64,000 bases of DNA from Synechococcus sp. PCC 7335. Its GTDB lineage: Bacteria; Cyanobacteriota; Cyanobacteriia; Phormidesmidales; Phormidesmidaceae. The notes below the pieces were generated by a model. That model ran no database searches and was not told the DNA's origin. It worked only from the letters and a program-made list of their open reading frames with translations. The position numbers were made by a program, and so were the translations under genes. Location of the stretch: positions 2,384,256 to 2,448,255 of the forward strand of contig NZ_DS989904.1 of the NCBI RefSeq assembly GCF_000155595.1, written 5' to 3'. Below are positions 28,767 to 37,518 of the stretch, in pieces (within the stretch, counting starts at the first letter, position 1; each line of letters begins with the position of its first letter).

Positions 28767-29747
28767 ATGTTTTTTAGCGTCGTCATTCCCACCTATAACC
28801 GCCAGCCGATTCTAGAAAAGTGCCTAAGAGCCATGGAAAATCAGGTACTCCGTCCTGGTGGTTCGGTAGAGGGCTATGAAATTGTGCTAGTAGATGATGG
28901 TTCGACAGATGGCACGGTCGAGTGGATTCGAGCCAATGCCGATGAGTTAGCGCATGTGGCGCTCTACGAACAGGACCATGAAGGGGCTGCGATCGCTCGC
29001 AACTTTGGTGTTCAGCAAGCGAAAGGTGACACTATCATTTTTATCGACAGCGACCTCGTCGTTTTGGACGGCTTTTTGCAGCACCACGCTGATGCGCTAA
29101 GCGATGCGTACCAAAGAGGTAACGAGCGCGTTTTTACCTATGGGCGCGTGGTCAACACTTGTAATTTTGATCAGCCTACTTCAGAGCCGTTCAAAGTCAC
29201 TGACTATTCGCGCGCCTTCTTTGCGACGGGTAATGTCGCTATCCAAAAGCGCTGGCTGATAGAAGCAGGATTGTTTGATGCGCAGTTTACTCAGTATGGC
29301 TGGGAGGATCTTGAGCTAGGCGTACGGCTAAAGAACAACGGTCTTTCTTTGATTAAATGTCCAGAGGCTGTCGGCTATCACTGGCATCCAGCTTTTTCTG
29401 TAGAAGAGCTACCTGAGCTAATCGATAAAGAAATTCAGCGAGCACGTATGGGCGTAGTGTTCTACCAAAAGCATCCTACTTTAGATGTGCGGCTAATGAT
29501 TCAAATGACTTGGCTACACCGGGTGCTGTGGGGCGCACTTTCTTTAGGGGGCACGCTCAATGAACGGACACTTGAACCGGCACTGCGTTGGCTGGTTGAT
29601 AAAGGCTATCCGCAGCTATCGCAAGAACTAAGCCGGGTATTTTTGAACTGGTATAACGTTAATGCGGTATACAGGGCTTACCGAGAGGTAGGCTACTCGA
29701 AGCGGGACCAGAACGCCTACGACGCCGCTCAGCCTTCAGGTGATTAG
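28767..29747 (+). CDS. Family 2 glycosyltransferase
   Basis: The 326-residue protein has a GT-A fold. The N-terminal block SVVIPTYNRQPILEKCLRAME, the nucleotide-sugar block VLVDDGSTDGTVEWI, and the metal-binding FIDSDLVV (DxD) are all present. GWEDLELGVRL is the acceptor-side acidic motif. No transmembrane segment is predicted; substrate and product are unknown. A separate start at ATG 28767 has no strong ribosome-binding site. The next gene starts 23 bases after the stop on the same strand. Confidence 0.9.
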   Translation: MFFSVVIPTYNRQPILEKCLRAMENQVLRPGGSVEGYEIVLVDDGSTDGTVEWIRANADELAHVALYEQDHEGAAIARNFGVQQAKGDTIIFIDSDLVVLDGFLQHHADALSDAYQRGNERVFTYGRVVNTCNFDQPTSEPFKVTDYSRAFFATGNVAIQKRWLIEAGLFDAQFTQYGWEDLELGVRLKNNGLSLIKCPEAVGYHWHPAFSVEELPELIDKEIQRARMGVVFYQKHPTLDVRLMIQMTWLHRVLWGALSLGGTLNERTLEPALRWLVDKGYPQLSQELSRVFLNWYNVNAVYRAYREVGYSKRDQNAYDAAQPSGD

Positions 29748-29770
29748 CGATAGGAACGAAGGAGGGTCAG

Positions 29771-30463
29771 ATGGCCGACGATGCGATTAGCCTGTTTCGA
29801 ATGCTGGTAGAAGCAGGGGCGAAGCCAGGGGAAGATTTCTCTTATAATCTGCAAACGGCGTCTGCTGAGATTAGCGATCGCGCCTTTGCAATGCTTCAAG
29901 CTACATACCCCGATATCAATTGGTCTAGCGTCTGTGAGCGGATTAGCGTTGATCCTGCTATTCCTGTGGATGCACTAAATCGCTACTTAGGCGTAGATTT
30001 TACCGAACAGATTCTGACTCGCATAGAACAGCGGATTAGCGATCTATCTCCTATGCAGGCGACCTGGTATCTGCAGCAGGTGCTCGGCGGCGTAGAACAT
30101 CGAACTAAGATACCGCTCTACATGCTGTTACAAAGGCGAATGTCTCTAGACAAGCAGATATGGTTGGAACGACTTTTGCGGCAGGAGGCATCTCCTTGCT
30201 ACGTATGGATGAGTGATTTGGTCGAGGCAGCCGGGGGCGAGCTAGAGGACGTAGAACTTTCAGGGGACGGGGCTACATTGACCCAATCCGGGTTAGCATT
30301 GCTCACTGCCGTGTGGGACGGTGATTATGACATTGTCGCTGAAGAGTTTGCTGTAGAAGAGGCTGCTGAAGAGCCTGTTGCAGAAGAACCTGCTACTGAA
30401 AAGCCTGCTACTGAAAAGTTTGTAGTGAAAGATGAAACAAACGACCCCTCAGAAGAAGAATAA
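29771..30463 (+). CDS. Hypothetical protein with an acidic repeat tail
   Basis: The 230-residue protein is not recognised. Residues 1-185 are helical in character (for example LSPMQATWYLQQVLGG and LERLLRQEASPCYVWMSDLVEAAGG) and rich in acidic residues. The last 40 residues are a low-complexity tail of EEPVAEEPATEKPATEK type. The start is well supported by GAAGGAGGG six bases upstream. It follows the glycosyltransferase closely and its end overlaps a possible upstream start of the next gene, so the three genes look like one transcript. Confidence 0.6.
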   Translation: MADDAISLFRMLVEAGAKPGEDFSYNLQTASAEISDRAFAMLQATYPDINWSSVCERISVDPAIPVDALNRYLGVDFTEQILTRIEQRISDLSPMQATWYLQQVLGGVEHRTKIPLYMLLQRRMSLDKQIWLERLLRQEASPCYVWMSDLVEAAGGELEDVELSGDGATLTQSGLALLTAVWDGDYDIVAEEFAVEEAAEEPVAEEPATEKPATEKFVVKDETNDPSEEE

Positions 30464-30485
30464 CCGCCTACAGTTAGACAATCGG

Positions 30486-31019
30486 ATGAGCTATGTTACC
30501 TTGCGTCCTACTCGTCAAGCGGATTTGGACTTTGTGATCGCCGCTGAGCGACATCCAGACAATGCGCCTTACGTGGGCCAATGGACACTAGAGCAGCATA
30601 AAGACGCGATCGCTTCTCAAAACAACGCTCACCTGATCGTAGAAAAAACGAGCACCGCCACACACTTCGCTCAATCGATGCAATCTGCTGATAGGCATTC
30701 TATTGGCTATGTCATTCTAGTTGGTCTACAAGACCCGCATTTATCGCTGCTGCTCAAGCGAATTGTTATTTTGCCCAAAGGTAAAGGATTTGGTAGAAAG
30801 ACCCTGCAATGGGTTAAGCGCTTTACCTTCGAGCAACTAGGCTATCATCGGCTAGCGCTAGACGTTGTAGGCAGTAATCAGCGAGCTCAACGCCTCTATC
30901 GCAGCGAGGGATTTGTCGATGAAGGCAAATTGAGAGAAGCTTACAAGACACCCACAGGCTATGAAGATCTGCTACTCTTATCAATTCTTGAAAGCGAGTA
31001 TGCGACGAATCCTAGCTAA
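30486..31019 (+). CDS. GNAT-family N-acetyltransferase
   Basis: The 177-residue protein has the RimJ/RimL-like pattern: TLRPTRQADLDFVIAAERH at the N-terminus, LKRIVILPKGKGFGRKTLQWVKRF (acetyl-CoA loop GKGFGRK) and LGYHRLALDVVGSNQRAQRLYRSEGF near the end. The frame is open from an ATG at 30432 that would overlap the preceding gene by 32 bases; ATG 30486 is preferred because the fold begins there. The acceptor is unknown. Confidence 0.82.
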   Translation: MSYVTLRPTRQADLDFVIAAERHPDNAPYVGQWTLEQHKDAIASQNNAHLIVEKTSTATHFAQSMQSADRHSIGYVILVGLQDPHLSLLLKRIVILPKGKGFGRKTLQWVKRFTFEQLGYHRLALDVVGSNQRAQRLYRSEGFVDEGKLREAYKTPTGYEDLLLLSILESEYATNPS

Positions 31020-31107
31020 GTGGCGAACCTGATAGAGCTAGGTTAATAGAGCCAGGTTAGAAGCACCTAGCTATCTATAACCAACTCGAACTAGAGCAAC
31101 CTGAAGG

Positions 31108-31941
31108 CTAAGCTAAAACCGCTGCAGGCATCTTCGTTAGCACTTCCACACCAGACTTGGTTACCGCTAGCGTATGTTCAAACTGCGCAGAAAGCATGCC
31201 ATCACGGGTAACAGCGGTCCACTGGTCTTCTAGCAGCTCTACTTCATGAGTCCCTTCATTTAGCATTGGCTCAATTGTAAAGACCATGCCAGGACGAATT
31301 TTTTTGCCCTTACCCGCTACGCCATAATGCGGGACCTGCGGCTCCGCGTGAAAAATACGATGGACACCATGTCCAACAAAATCACGCACCACTGCAAATC
31401 CCTCTGATTCGGCATAGGCCTGAATCGCCGCGCCAATATCGCCAATGCGGCCACCAACTTTAACTGCCTCAATCCCCTTCCACAGGGACTTTTCAGTCAC
31501 TTCTACAAGCTTACGGGCGGTCGGTGATACCTCACCCACCATAAAAGTACGAGAGCTATCACCGTGATATCCATTGAGTAATGGCGTGACATCTATATTG
31601 ATGATGTCGCCTTCTTGCAAGATATCCTTTTCGCTGGGAATGCCGTGACAGACAACTTCGTTGATACTAGTACAAATAGACTTTGGAAAGTCAATAGCGC
31701 CCCTAGCACCTGGATAGCCAAGCGGAGCGCTTGTTGCACCGTGCTGTCTAGTCCAGCTTTCAGCCGCATCGTTCAGCTCCAGCGTACTAACGCCAGGCAC
31801 GACCATAGGAGTAAGGAAGTCCAGTAGCTCACAAGACAATCGGCAGGCAGGACGCATCGCCTCTAGTTCCCTTTCAGAAAGAAGCGTAATTCCTCTAAAG
31901 GGGGCATCGTTGGAATTGTGTAGCACTGTGGATTGCGACAT
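31108..31941 (-). CDS. map: Methionine aminopeptidase, type I
   Basis: The 277-residue enzyme removes initiator methionine. The metal-binding residues are visible in INIDVTPLLNGYHGDSSRTF (D, D), GHGVHRIFHAEP (H), FTIEPMLNEG (E) and QFEHTLAVT (E). The frame is open to 32010, but ATG 31941 (MSQSTVLHN) gives a modest N-terminal extension; an even later start near GITLLSERELEAM is possible. Divergent from the small gene at 32101. Confidence 0.93.
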   Translation of the reverse strand: MSQSTVLHNSNDAPFRGITLLSERELEAMRPACRLSCELLDFLTPMVVPGVSTLELNDAAESWTRQHGATSAPLGYPGARGAIDFPKSICTSINEVVCHGIPSEKDILQEGDIINIDVTPLLNGYHGDSSRTFMVGEVSPTARKLVEVTEKSLWKGIEAVKVGGRIGDIGAAIQAYAESEGFAVVRDFVGHGVHRIFHAEPQVPHYGVAGKGKKIRPGMVFTIEPMLNEGTHEVELLEDQWTAVTRDGMLSAQFEHTLAVTKSGVEVLTKMPAAVLA

Positions 31942-32100
31942 TGGGCTCTTTAGCTTTGCTCTCTTTACTACTTCTGCTCTTGCTACTACTCTAGCGTCAT
32001 TTCCCCTCAATTTCGGACTCCTCGACTTACGAAGAGTGATAAGTCGATTATGCGCTATTCTAGGCGCGACGTTGACCCCTACCTACACGAGCGAATCATC

Positions 32101-32409
32101 ATGAGATTTTGGCTAGCTGCCTTCATTGTGCTGTTTGCAGCTGTAGAGCTGTTGAACTGGATTACCCAAGTCAGTAGCTGGCATGCGAGCGGTGTTTGGC
32201 TGGTGTTAGGAGGAATGGGATTGGCAGCAGTGAGTAACTGGAAGGTAGAAGAGAGCGCAGAAGACAATGCAGCAGAAACAGAGACGGTTGCTAAATTAAG
32301 TCAGCAGGAAGAAAACTTTTTGGAATCGATCAACGCCAAAGCTGCTACTAGCGTTGTTGATCGCTCAGAGGATACAATCTCATTCAAGGTCCGTCCGCTA
32401 AAACAATAG
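32101..32409 (+). CDS. Small membrane protein with two hydrophobic segments
   Basis: The 102-residue protein has hydrophobic segments at residues 2-18 (FWLAAFIVLFAAVELL) and 28-46 (VWLVLGGMGLAAVS), then a charged soluble tail rich in acidic residues. No family is recognised. The chosen ATG at 32101 starts right at the first hydrophobic segment; an upstream start at 32050 is open but unlikely. Confidence 0.55.
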   Translation: MRFWLAAFIVLFAAVELLNWITQVSSWHASGVWLVLGGMGLAAVSNWKVEESAEDNAAETETVAKLSQQEENFLESINAKAATSVVDRSEDTISFKVRPLKQ

Positions 32410-32437
32410 TTCTGGGCTTTGACATTTTTGACTATTT

Positions 32438-33226
32438 TCATTTCGGGGCCATAAACTGCTTGACCCCCTTGCGAATAACCGCGCGCGGTGTCAGCCTAGG
32501 CATAAAGGTCAGCACTTTGTTGATTGCACCGTGAACGGCAACCACCTCGCCCCGATTTAGCGCTTTATAGCCATATTCTGCGACATCGAGAGCGCTAGGA
32601 AGCTTGTCGCTAGTTACATTGCCACCCAGTGCCATTTGCTCCATATTAGCGTTCTGACCAAAGTTGGATTGGGTAGGACCAGGGCAAAGAACAGTCACGC
32701 TAACGCCAGTGCCTTCAGTCTCGGCAGAAAGCGCTTCGCTCAGTGAGAGGACATAGGCTTTGGTAGCGAAGTAGACGGCCATCCGCGGTCCTGGCTGAAA
32801 AGCAGCGGTGGAAGACACATTGAGAATTTGGCCTTGGCCCCTAGCAATCATGCTAGGTAAGAACAGATGACTCAGACGAGTAAGCGCTAGCACGTTGAGA
32901 AGAATCATCCCTTGAAGCTTGGGCCAATCGGCACTAACAAATTCACCATAATCGCCGTAGCCAGCATTGTTGATCAGCACATCTACAGTTAGATTTTGTT
33001 GCTCTACTTGATCGTAAACCTGTTGTACTTCTTCTTCTTTTGTCAGATCGCAAGCAAGTACAACAATATTTATATTGTATTGACTAGAAAGGTCCGCTTT
33101 TAAGGCATTGAGGTCGCTCTCATTTCGGGCAACTAAAATTAAGTTGTCTTGTTTCTCAGCATAGACTTGAGCAAAAGCTTCTCCAATACCTCTAGATGCC
33201 CCAGTAATTAGGACTGTTTTGTTCAT
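32438..33226 (-). CDS. Short-chain dehydrogenase/reductase
   Basis: The 262-residue protein has the classical SDR features: TGASRGIGEAF cofactor loop, LINNAGYGDYG, catalytic Ser in ILNVSSTAAF and YFATK (YxxxK). The N-terminal acidic/basic pattern behind the loop (VARNESDLNAL) suits NADP. The C-terminus is basic (RKGVKQFMAPK). Substrate unknown. Confidence 0.93.
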   Translation of the reverse strand: MNKTVLITGASRGIGEAFAQVYAEKQDNLILVARNESDLNALKADLSSQYNINIVVLACDLTKEEEVQQVYDQVEQQNLTVDVLINNAGYGDYGEFVSADWPKLQGMILLNVLALTRLSHLFLPSMIARGQGQILNVSSTAAFQPGPRMAVYFATKAYVLSLSEALSAETEGTGVSVTVLCPGPTQSNFGQNANMEQMALGGNVTSDKLPSALDVAEYGYKALNRGEVVAVHGAINKVLTFMPRLTPRAVIRKGVKQFMAPK

Positions 33227-33305
33227 AATTGATGCTCAGTTTTGTGTCAGATTTTTATCGTTCATCATTCCTAAAAACCGTACCGCAACCGAATATCGGC
33301 ATCCT

Positions 33306-33315
33306 CTACCGGTAG
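33306..33315. promoter_or_regulatory. Perfect 10-bp palindrome in the hsp20 upstream region
   Basis: CTACCGGTAG lies about 80 bases upstream of the hsp20 start in the divergent spacer. It could be an operator, but no regulator can be named. Confidence 0.25.
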
Positions 33316-33392
33316 GTGTGGTTTCTCTCACTACGCGATCACCCTCCGACTTGGCACTATAGATGCATACCTTTTTAGGAGAGATTACGTTA

Positions 33393-33881
33393 ATGATTGT
33401 TCGTTACTGGCAACCCTTTCAAGAAATGAATGCAGTCAAGCATCAGCTTGATCAACTCTTTGATGACTTTGCTGGCGTTGAGACTGCGCCTACTACTTGG
33501 ACACCTGCTGCAACTCTAGTTGAAAGTGAAGCAGCACTGACACTACAAGTTCAGCTTCCTGGTATCAATGTTGATGATATTGACATTCAAGCTAGCCGTG
33601 AAGTCGTCGCTATTTCGGGAAATCGTCCTAGCCTAGAGCTGGCTGAAGGTGAGACTTTACGCCGCAACGAGTTTCGCTATGGTGCGTTTCGTAGAGTGGT
33701 TTCTCTACCTGTCGCAATCGATCACAACGCTGTGACTGCTGACTATGAAGCGGGCGTTTTGATCTTGACTTTGCCAAAGGCTGAGGATGTGCGCAACAAA
33801 GTTGTGAAGGTGAACATAGCGGGTACTAAGCCTGCTGCGATCGCTCAATCTGATGCTACCGATGCTGAAGATAATCAGTAG
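33393..33881 (+). CDS. Small heat-shock protein, Hsp20 family
   Basis: The 162-residue protein has the alpha-crystallin domain (residues about 42-135): LTLQVQLPGINVDDIDIQA, the FRYGAFRRVVSLPVAID block and the end motif AGVLILTLPKAE. The N-terminal arm is MIVRYWQPFQEMNAVKHQLDQLFDDF, typical of cyanobacterial HspA. Its monomers assemble into large oligomers that hold unfolded proteins. ATG 33393 is preferred over 33363 because TAGGAGAG lies just upstream. Two hairpins follow the stop. Confidence 0.95.
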   Translation: MIVRYWQPFQEMNAVKHQLDQLFDDFAGVETAPTTWTPAATLVESEAALTLQVQLPGINVDDIDIQASREVVAISGNRPSLELAEGETLRRNEFRYGAFRRVVSLPVAIDHNAVTADYEAGVLILTLPKAEDVRNKVVKVNIAGTKPAAIAQSDATDAEDNQ

Positions 33882-33893
33882 GCCATAGCGCTG

Positions 33894-33927
33894 ACAAGCT
33901 CAGCTGTTAGGAGACAGCTGAGCTTGT
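33894..33927 (+). terminator. 14-bp hairpin after hsp20
   Basis: ACAAGCTCAGCTGT (33894-33907) pairs perfectly with ACAGCTGAGCTTGT (33914-33927) with a 6-base loop, starting 13 bases after the stop, then GAGTTTCCTTT. A strong stem without a long T run. Confidence 0.6.
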
Positions 33928-33998
33928 GAGTTTCCTTTCTAGACAAAGATCTCTAGAATTCTGTGATCAGATTCTTGAGATGACAACTTAGGTACATG

Positions 33999-34040
33999 AA
34001 GCACGGGTGACTGTAAGCGCAACCACCCGTGCTTTTCTTA
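33999..34040 (+). terminator. Second hairpin after hsp20, with T tract
   Basis: AAGCACGGGTG (33999-34009) pairs with CACCCGTGCTT (34024-34034) and is followed by TTCTTA. It is a good intrinsic terminator, so transcripts from hsp20 meet two hairpins in a row. Confidence 0.7.
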
Positions 34041-34132
34041 TGGCTACAATCTTTTATGCTGTTATAGAGATCTTTGATCTTATTTAGCAAATTTTTTAGC
34101 AGTTTAATTTTGTTCAGTGCATAGGCATAGCA

Positions 34133-35587
34133 ATGGCAGGCAATGAAATTCCCCTATCGCAGGTGCCAAAGCAGCCTGAACGGCCCCAGATTGGCTTGTT
34201 CTCGATGCTGCGGCTAGGCCTTTTTAATATGGGTTTAGGCATCATGTCCTTGTTGACACTAGGTGTGCTCAATCGCGTCATGATTGATGAACTCCGAGTG
34301 CCGGCTCTAGTAACCGCAGGTGTGATTTCTGTCTATCAGTTTATGGCACCGGCTCGGGTCTGGTTTGGTCAGCTCTCAGATACGAAGCCAGTACTAGGAC
34401 ATCACCGTAGCGGTTATATCTGGCTAGGTATCGGTGGAATGGCACTTAGTGGTTTTGTCGCAGTACAGGTGATGTGGCAGCTCGGTGAGCATGTAGCTGA
34501 CTTTGGCTGGAGTGTGAGTGCCTATCCTTGGGCAGGACTATTGGCAGCGGTGTTTGCGCTCTATGGGCTGGCGCTATCGGCAACGACTCCTTTTACCGCT
34601 TTGTTGGTAGATGTCTCTGATGAAAAAACGAAGTCAAAGATTGTCGGTATTGGCTGGTCAATGCTAATGCTTGGCATTGTTGCAGGAGTGATCATTATTA
34701 ATATCGTGCTAGGTGCGGTGGACAATGCAAGCACTATTGCTGAGCTAAAAGGACCAATTAATCGCCTGTTTGTAGTGGTTCCGGCTATCGTATTTGTCAT
34801 TACGCTGGTGAGCACAGCGGGCATCGAAAACCGATTTTCTCAGCGATCGCAGCGATCAATGGCGAGCGAGCGAGACGATAGTATTACCTTTGGCCAGGCG
34901 CTGAAAATACTGAGCGCAAGCCGTCAAACAGGCCTGTTTTTTTGTTTTTTGCTGGTACTGAGCCTAAGTCTATTCACACAAAATCCGGTTCTAGAGCCCT
35001 ATGGTAGTCAGATCTTTGGCATGACGATTCAGCAAACCACAGCAATCAATGCCTTTTTCGGGATAGGAACGCTAATTGGCATTATCAGCACTGGCTTTGT
35101 CCTCATGCCGATGCTGGGAAAGAAGCGGACGGTAAAGCTAGGCTGTGCGGTGGCGTCGGTATTTTTGATCGGGCTGATCGTGGTTGGACTAGGCGCAAAT
35201 CCAATGGCGCTGAACGTAGCGGTAGGGCTGTTTGGTTTGGCCTCTGGCGTTTTGACAACAGGTTCGATTGTATTGATGTTAGACTTGACGGCGGCTGAAA
35301 CGGCAGGGACTTTTATTGGCGCTTGGGGGTTGGCCCAGGCGACTGCGCAAGGAGGAGCGTCTTTGTTAGGAGGGGGGCTATTGTCTTTGGGTAAGGTGCT
35401 AACGGGTGCATCGGCAGTGACAGATCCGTCGTCGGCACAGCTGTTACCTGCTTATGGATTGGTGTTTGCAACACAGGCCGTAGGGATGTGGATTGCGATC
35501 GCGTTAGTTAGCCGAGTGGATATCGTTGAATTTCAGCTCGATGCAAAGAAAGCAATCAGTGCAGCGCTAGAGAATGATTTAGACTAA
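34133..35587 (+). CDS. PucC/BCH-family MFS protein (chlorophyll-family transporter-like)
   Basis: The 484-residue protein has twelve hydrophobic segments and the signature of the PucC group: LRLGLFNMGLGIMSLLTLGVLNRVMI near the N-terminus, PARVWFGQLSDT and GHHRSGYIWLG after the second segment, and a long cytoplasmic stretch at the centre. Relatives affect assembly of light-harvesting or chlorophyll proteins. In cyanobacteria their substrate is not settled. The neighbours do not form an obvious photosynthetic cluster. Confidence 0.85.
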   Translation: MAGNEIPLSQVPKQPERPQIGLFSMLRLGLFNMGLGIMSLLTLGVLNRVMIDELRVPALVTAGVISVYQFMAPARVWFGQLSDTKPVLGHHRSGYIWLGIGGMALSGFVAVQVMWQLGEHVADFGWSVSAYPWAGLLAAVFALYGLALSATTPFTALLVDVSDEKTKSKIVGIGWSMLMLGIVAGVIIINIVLGAVDNASTIAELKGPINRLFVVVPAIVFVITLVSTAGIENRFSQRSQRSMASERDDSITFGQALKILSASRQTGLFFCFLLVLSLSLFTQNPVLEPYGSQIFGMTIQQTTAINAFFGIGTLIGIISTGFVLMPMLGKKRTVKLGCAVASVFLIGLIVVGLGANPMALNVAVGLFGLASGVLTTGSIVLMLDLTAAETAGTFIGAWGLAQATAQGGASLLGGGLLSLGKVLTGASAVTDPSSAQLLPAYGLVFATQAVGMWIAIALVSRVDIVEFQLDAKKAISAALENDLD

Positions 35588-35654
35588 GTAGCCAACGTTA
35601 GAATTTGCATCACAACTTTGTCCTAAGAATTTAGATAGGCAATCGGGCTAAAGC

Positions 35655-36491
35655 ATGAAAGAACACGCCGCAACCGCAGTAGACTATTGGCATCAGGTCA
35701 CAACCTTTGCTAGGAGCACCAGCGAACAAGTAGGGACAGAGCTAATGAGCGCTTTTGGTACGGCCACTGCCGAGCAAAAGGCAGATGGTAGCTTAGTTAC
35801 AAAGTACGACAAGTGGGCAGATCAAGAATTTCGCGATCGCATTGATAAAGCCTTCCCAGACCACGGCGTATTAACTGAAGAAGCCGAACACACTTTCCCA
35901 GCCACAGACTGGTGCTGGGTGATCGATCCGATTGATGGCACGACTAACTTTGCTCGGGGTGTGCCTCTTTGGGGGATTTCGCTGGGTCTGCTCTATCGAG
36001 GTACGCCTGTTTTTGGCCATGTCTACATACCGCCGATTGATCAGCACTTCCATGGGTTCTTTGCCGGCAACTCTGGGCTAGATATGCCCAACGGTGCTTT
36101 TGCCAACGACGAAGCCATTTGTATTGGAGCGGATTGTCCTTCAGCCGTGCCGTCTAATACTCGCCTGTTTAGCCTGTGCGCTCGCAGCCTCAAAGTGCTA
36201 CAAAATCCTTTCCCCTGCAAAATTAGGATGTTGGGCGTAGCGACTTATAACCTTTTGACGGTTGCTTCAGGGGTGTGTCTAGGGGCTGTAGAAGCCACCC
36301 CCAAGATTTGGGATATTGCAGCGGTGTGGGCAATTACACAAGCTGCTGGGGCAAGCTGGATAGATCTCAACGGGGAAGCCGCCTTTCCGTTAGAAGTTGG
36401 CAAGGACTACAGTACCCATCCATTCCCAACGCTAGTCACTAGGCCAGATTTGATAGAGAAATTCAAGCCTCTAGTCAAAGTGATCTTATAG
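35655..36491 (+). CDS. Inositol monophosphatase-family protein, second copy
   Basis: The 278-residue protein shares the metal-site plan with the gene at 15978 but is clearly divergent: KYDKWADQEFRDRI with LTEEAEHTF, DPIDGTTNFARGVPLWG, and KIWDIAAVWAITQAAGASW. The motif DPIDGTTNF is typical of the subgroup that includes histidinol phosphatase-like members; function cannot be set by sequence alone. It follows the PucC gene by 67 bases and ends in a spacer with tandem repeats. Confidence 0.88.
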   Translation: MKEHAATAVDYWHQVTTFARSTSEQVGTELMSAFGTATAEQKADGSLVTKYDKWADQEFRDRIDKAFPDHGVLTEEAEHTFPATDWCWVIDPIDGTTNFARGVPLWGISLGLLYRGTPVFGHVYIPPIDQHFHGFFAGNSGLDMPNGAFANDEAICIGADCPSAVPSNTRLFSLCARSLKVLQNPFPCKIRMLGVATYNLLTVASGVCLGAVEATPKIWDIAAVWAITQAAGASWIDLNGEAAFPLEVGKDYSTHPFPTLVTRPDLIEKFKPLVKVIL

Positions 36492-36551
36492 TAGATTTGC
36501 TCGTGGCATGTGAATGTATTCCGTATATGCTGTGTCGCCTCTGTTAGGCCG

Positions 36552-36600
36552 GTTAGGACAGGCCAGTTAGGACAGGCCAGTCAGGACAGATCAGTTAGGA
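36552..36600. repeat. 14-bp tandem repeat between convergent genes
   Basis: GTTAGGACAGGCCA is repeated at 36552-36565 and 36566-36579, then a diverged copy GTCAGGACAGATCA (36580-36593) and a partial copy GTTAGGA (36594-36600). It lies in the spacer between the phosphatase gene and znuB. Confidence 0.8.
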
Positions 36601-36633
36601 AAGTGAATGTTCCTAAAATCACTCACTGTCTAT

Positions 36634-37458
36634 TCAATGAATCAACAGCCTCTTTCTACTAGCGGCTAGTAGAAATAAACAGAGTTGAACAACTACAATG
36701 CTAGGACCGGTTGGCAGGTTGAATAGCGCTGAAAGAAAAATACCAGTAGCCGCGCTTACGGCACCCAAAAGTGCAGAGAGCACTAGATAGCTATAGAAAT
36801 TTCGGCTCATAAGGCGCGCCGCGCAAGCCGGAATGACAACGAATGCACCCACCAGAAGAACACCGAGGGATTTAATGGCAGTAGCGATGACAAGCGACAG
36901 GAGCATCATGAAAGCAATGCGGTGAGCAAAGACGTTGATGCCGCGAGCGATCGCCAAATCCTCATTCAAAGTCAATAGGACCTGAGTACGCAGCGTCAGA
37001 CCTACAAACAGACAGGAAAACAACAACAACAAACTGCTAATGAGTAAGTCGCCAGGTAGAATCCCTAAGATATCTCCAAATAGAAAATTGTTGATTCCTG
37101 ATTGGTAGGTGCCTTCGAGACTAAGCACAATGACAGAAGTTGCCAAGGAAGCAGAATAAACAATGTTTAGCAGTGCATCTGGCCAGATGTCTGTTTTTTC
37201 AATTAGATAGGTAACACCTACAGCAAACAGCAGGGCAAATGGCAGCATCGCCACAGAAGGACTAATGCCCCAAACAATGCCGAGGCTAATGCCTAGCAGC
37301 GCCGAGTGACCCAGAGCATCGCTAAAGAAGGAAAGCTGCCGGACGACGGTAAAGCTACCAAGAATGCCGCCAGTTAGACCCGTGAGGATACCACCGAGCA
37401 GGGCGCGCTGCATGAATGGATAGGTGAAAAGCGTAAGGGCGGCGGAAAAATCCTGCAT
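36634..37458 (-). CDS. znuB: Zinc/manganese ABC transporter permease
   Basis: The 274-residue membrane protein has the ABC-3 permease pattern: MQRALLGGILTGLTGGILGSFTVVRQLSFFSDALGHSALLGISLG with the conserved SDALGHS, then eight to nine hydrophobic segments and the loop ALGVLLVGAFVVIPACAARL near the C-terminus. It forms the channel for the solute delivered by the substrate-binding lipoprotein at 38301. Start ATG 37456-37458 is 60 bases after the ATPase gene. Confidence 0.93.
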   Translation of the reverse strand: MQDFSAALTLFTYPFMQRALLGGILTGLTGGILGSFTVVRQLSFFSDALGHSALLGISLGIVWGISPSVAMLPFALLFAVGVTYLIEKTDIWPDALLNIVYSASLATSVIVLSLEGTYQSGINNFLFGDILGILPGDLLISSLLLLFSCLFVGLTLRTQVLLTLNEDLAIARGINVFAHRIAFMMLLSLVIATAIKSLGVLLVGAFVVIPACAARLMSRNFYSYLVLSALLGAVSAATGIFLSALFNLPTGPSIVVVQLCLFLLAASRKRLLIH

Positions 37459-37518
37459 GCGAAGAAATTCTGCATAGAAAAGGGGTTGAGAAAAGCAAAG
37501 GAAGAAATAGTGGGGGGG

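Noticed and set aside
33306-33315. Operator for heat-shock control (CIRCE-like) at hsp20
   Set aside because: CTACCGGTAG is palindromic but is not the CIRCE pattern (TTAGCACTC-N9-GAGTGCTAA); listed only as a weak site.
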